From Planctomycetota bacterium (GTDB taxonomy: Bacteria > Planctomycetota > Planctomycetia > Planctomycetales > Planctomycetaceae): a stretch of DNA of 45,783 nt. Of the stretch, positions 44,901 to 45,783 are shown one piece after another (the stretch's first letter is position 1; every line of letters begins with the position of its first letter). The position numbers and the translations under genes are program-made. A model generated the notes under the pieces. The model saw only the letters and a program-made list of their open reading frames with translations, was not told the DNA's origin and ran no database searches. The DNA is taken from contig QWQG01000112.1 in the NCBI GenBank assembly GCA_003670925.1, positions 1-45,783 on the forward strand. Direction: 5' to 3'.

Positions 44901-45231
44901 CAATCCTGCCCGACAGTTGCGGATTGAACATCTGGTAGGATCTTTGGAGCCTGGCAAACACGCGGACTTCGTTGTGTGGAACGGCGACCCGCTCTCGAAC
45001 TTCACACGTTGTGAGCAAACATGGATCGATGGACGGCGCTACTTTCACCGCGATGAGGATGCGCAGATGCAGGTAGAGTCGCTACAGAAACGAAATACGT
45101 TGATTCAGAAAATTCTGGCATCGCACGAAGAAATGCGAAAAGTCGGAGAACGCGATTCCGATCCCGCCGCGCTTTGGCCGCGGTATGACGAATTTTGCCA
45201 CCACTTCAACCATCAAAATAACTCGAAATAA
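41956..45231 (+). CDS. Secreted tandem amidohydrolase, first domain lacking metal ligands
   Basis: 1091 residues from ATG 41956 (41959 also possible); the open frame from 41842 adds no signal peptide. The signal MMLRILITVHFLACFAVEAR leads to a first amidohydrolase domain (about 40-430) in which the HxH site reads GFIDAYSAQTI, with Tyr97 and Ala99 in place of both His, and ALTTEG where the Asp would be. A polar, Glu/Ala-rich linker with a strand-rich insert (about 470-640) follows. The second domain is intact: IIDCHSHMATDGG (710, 712), WIHCHSYRQDE, FQHILEG and SFNSDDGEMARHL, ending LEPGKHADFVVWNGDP. Only the second half can bind metal in the usual way. It is 92 bp upstream of another amidohydrolase gene. 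Confidence 0.9.
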   Translation: MMLRILITVHFLACFAVEARADQTSTPQEALRTNPPSVFAITGAMIVAQPDAMAEPATIVVRHGRIVAIGANVQVPADAKELNLTGKTIYAGFIDAYSAQTISTERLNGSARYWNGQVTPQLSVADQLPANADLALLRQQGFVAQLVAPTDGVIQGRSALVALSGTGANTALLASNVAQHLQLTVPRRSRDEYPGSPMGAVALARQAMYDAQWYRDAQAAFAADSSLPRPEHNDALAALLPVIANSIPIIVSASNEQFVLRADRFAGEFGLSLIIKGSGHEYRRLPEIAATKCSLILPLAFPLPPNVATPEAAQDATLESLLHWDLAPENLARVDTAGIRFALTTEGLTSKKDFLKNLRKAVARGLSQTAALRALTVSPAQILGVENQLGTLEAGRLASFVVTDGDLFKEETKIVETWVDGLRFEHLPEAARKADGHFELQIAKVAEFPDQLFIEITDTDGKLKGRVSRQPVPKAEDQKPDREIAKEETAAEANNATAGEGQPSAANDASPDSEEQPKAESTDGAEQKSPEIMPLESVQLSDTALSATFNGKDWGIAGVIRISLTLTEKDAAQTDRAAAIGSIVWPDGSSAITSAVRVAAPAAADKSEDATPETVVETKDADTQSVRASFEINYPLGAFGRTTAPAVSGAVAFVHATIWTSGPEGIIEDGTLLIDNTGIVAVGKAVIIPEGTQVMDMQGMHISPGIIDCHSHMATDGGVNEATQAITCEVRVGDFVDANDITIYRQLAGGVTSANILHGSANPIGGQNQVIKLRWGMTGEEMKFSEAPQGVKFALGENVKQSNSPQATTRYPQTRMGVEQLFRDSFEAARDYTQKMDKWQADRRGLPPRRDLELDALREIVEGHRWIHCHSYRQDEILALLRILEAYGVTIGTFQHILEGYKVADEMAKHGAMASAFSDWWAYKFEVYDAIPHAGALMHKQGVVVSFNSDDGEMARHLNQEAAKAIKYGGVPREEALKFVTLNPARQLRIEHLVGSLEPGKHADFVVWNGDPLSNFTRCEQTWIDGRRYFHRDEDAQMQVESLQKRNTLIQKILASHEEMRKVGERDSDPAALWPRYDEFCHHFNHQNNSK

Positions 45232-45322
45232 TAAGCTAGCCGGGCGGCATCGGCACCCGGATACTGGTCCGCTTTCTTCCCTCGGGATCGACGCTGTTCG
45301 CTCACACATCCAAAGCCTAAAT

Positions 45323-45783
45323 ATGATCCGAATCACGATATCCGCGGTGGCACTCCTCACCATTATTTCCTCGGCGTCGGCTTCCGACCAGATCCCCGGC
45401 GCGCCGCAGAAAAAGCCGATTGCGTTAGTCAACGGCGTGCTGCACCCGATTAACGGTCCCGCGATTGAAGATGGCACTTTGATTTTTGACAACGGAAAAA
45501 TCGTGAGTCTGGGACAGCGGATGGAACCGCCGGCAGACGCTGACGTGATTGACCTCAAAGGACAACACGTCTACCCCAGCCTCATTGAATCCCATTCGCA
45601 CATGGGGCTTGTCGAAATTTCGTCGACACGTGCAACCCTCGATATGTCGGAGATCGGAGCCATCAATCCGAATGTCCGTGCGCATGTGAGTGTAAATCCT
45701 GACAGTGAACTGATCCCCGTCACCCGTGCGAATGGCGTGCTGATTGCCGTCAGTGCCCCTTCCGGAGGTCTTGTCAGCGGCAA
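45323..45783 (+). CDS. Secreted amidohydrolase (C-terminal part off the window)
   Basis: ATG 45323 opens a frame of 153 codons that is still open at the right edge. The signal peptide is MIRITISAVALLTIISSASA. KPIALVNGVLHPINGPAIED, GTLIFDNGKIVSLG and HVYPSLIESHSHMGLVEISS are the composite-domain start and the HxH metal site. The pattern resembles the second domain of the preceding tandem protein, so the two probably arose by duplication and act on related substrates. The spacing (92 bp) and orientation support one transcript. Confidence 0.88.
   Translation, partial: MIRITISAVALLTIISSASASDQIPGAPQKKPIALVNGVLHPINGPAIEDGTLIFDNGKIVSLGQRMEPPADADVIDLKGQHVYPSLIESHSHMGLVEISSTRATLDMSEIGAINPNVRAHVSVNPDSELIPVTRANGVLIAVSAPSGGLVSG

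Overview
The window reads as a piece of a Planctomycetota chromosome. Pointers seen in the sequence are a DUF1559 prepilin-like protein, two DUF1501 proteins, a planctomycete cytochrome C/DUF1549/DUF1553 protein, a very large secreted c-type cytochrome with LamG and beta-propeller parts, two Tat-exported Gfo/Idh/MocA oxidoreductases, a SUMF1-fold protein with a PEP-CTERM tail, a probable planctomycete kinase leader fragment, and several dispersed palindromic repeats. No rRNA, tRNA, CRISPR array, transposase or phage gene was found. Both window edges cut genes.

Layout. 1-3793 (minus): a secreted four-gene cluster of C39-like cysteine peptidase, unknown 424-aa protein (4-bp overlap), unknown membrane-anchored 369-aa protein and DUF1559 pseudopilin. 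3794-12260: a GT39-type membrane glycosyltransferase carrying repeat DNA inside its frame, a Gfo/Idh oxidoreductase, a condensation/acyltransferase-fold protein, and a beta-propeller protein downstream of an S41 protease. 12774-14799: a SUMF1-like protein whose PEP-CTERM tail is cut off by an amber codon, followed by about 1 kb of repeat-rich, decayed DNA with a kinase leader remnant. 14800-18823: a coupled DUF1549/DUF1553 plus DUF1501 pair. 19174-19992: DUF3050.

20011-31339 is an uninterrupted minus-strand run: Gfo/Idh, a KAS III-like enzyme, an alpha/beta hydrolase, a 4HBT thioesterase, a secreted amidohydrolase, a second thioesterase, an MFS transporter, a lipoprotein metallopeptidase with a LecA-like lectin domain, and a lone DUF1501 protein. 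The KAS III, hydrolase and thioesterase genes suggest acyl-CoA or acyl-ester handling. 31340-32175 has no long gene but holds a good minus-strand intrinsic terminator and a possible 43-codon gene. The rest carries a DUF374 acyltransferase, the 1311-aa cytochrome protein, an O-methyltransferase, a UbiX-like flavin prenyltransferase, glycogen synthase, a chorismate-lyase-like protein and two secreted amidohydrolases in series.

The points most worth following are the C39/DUF1559 cluster, the amber codon exactly at the Glu of the PEP motif, the repeat DNA translated inside the glycosyltransferase, the truncated kinase leader and the orphan terminator with its small ORF. All family calls come from reading motifs; no database search was run.
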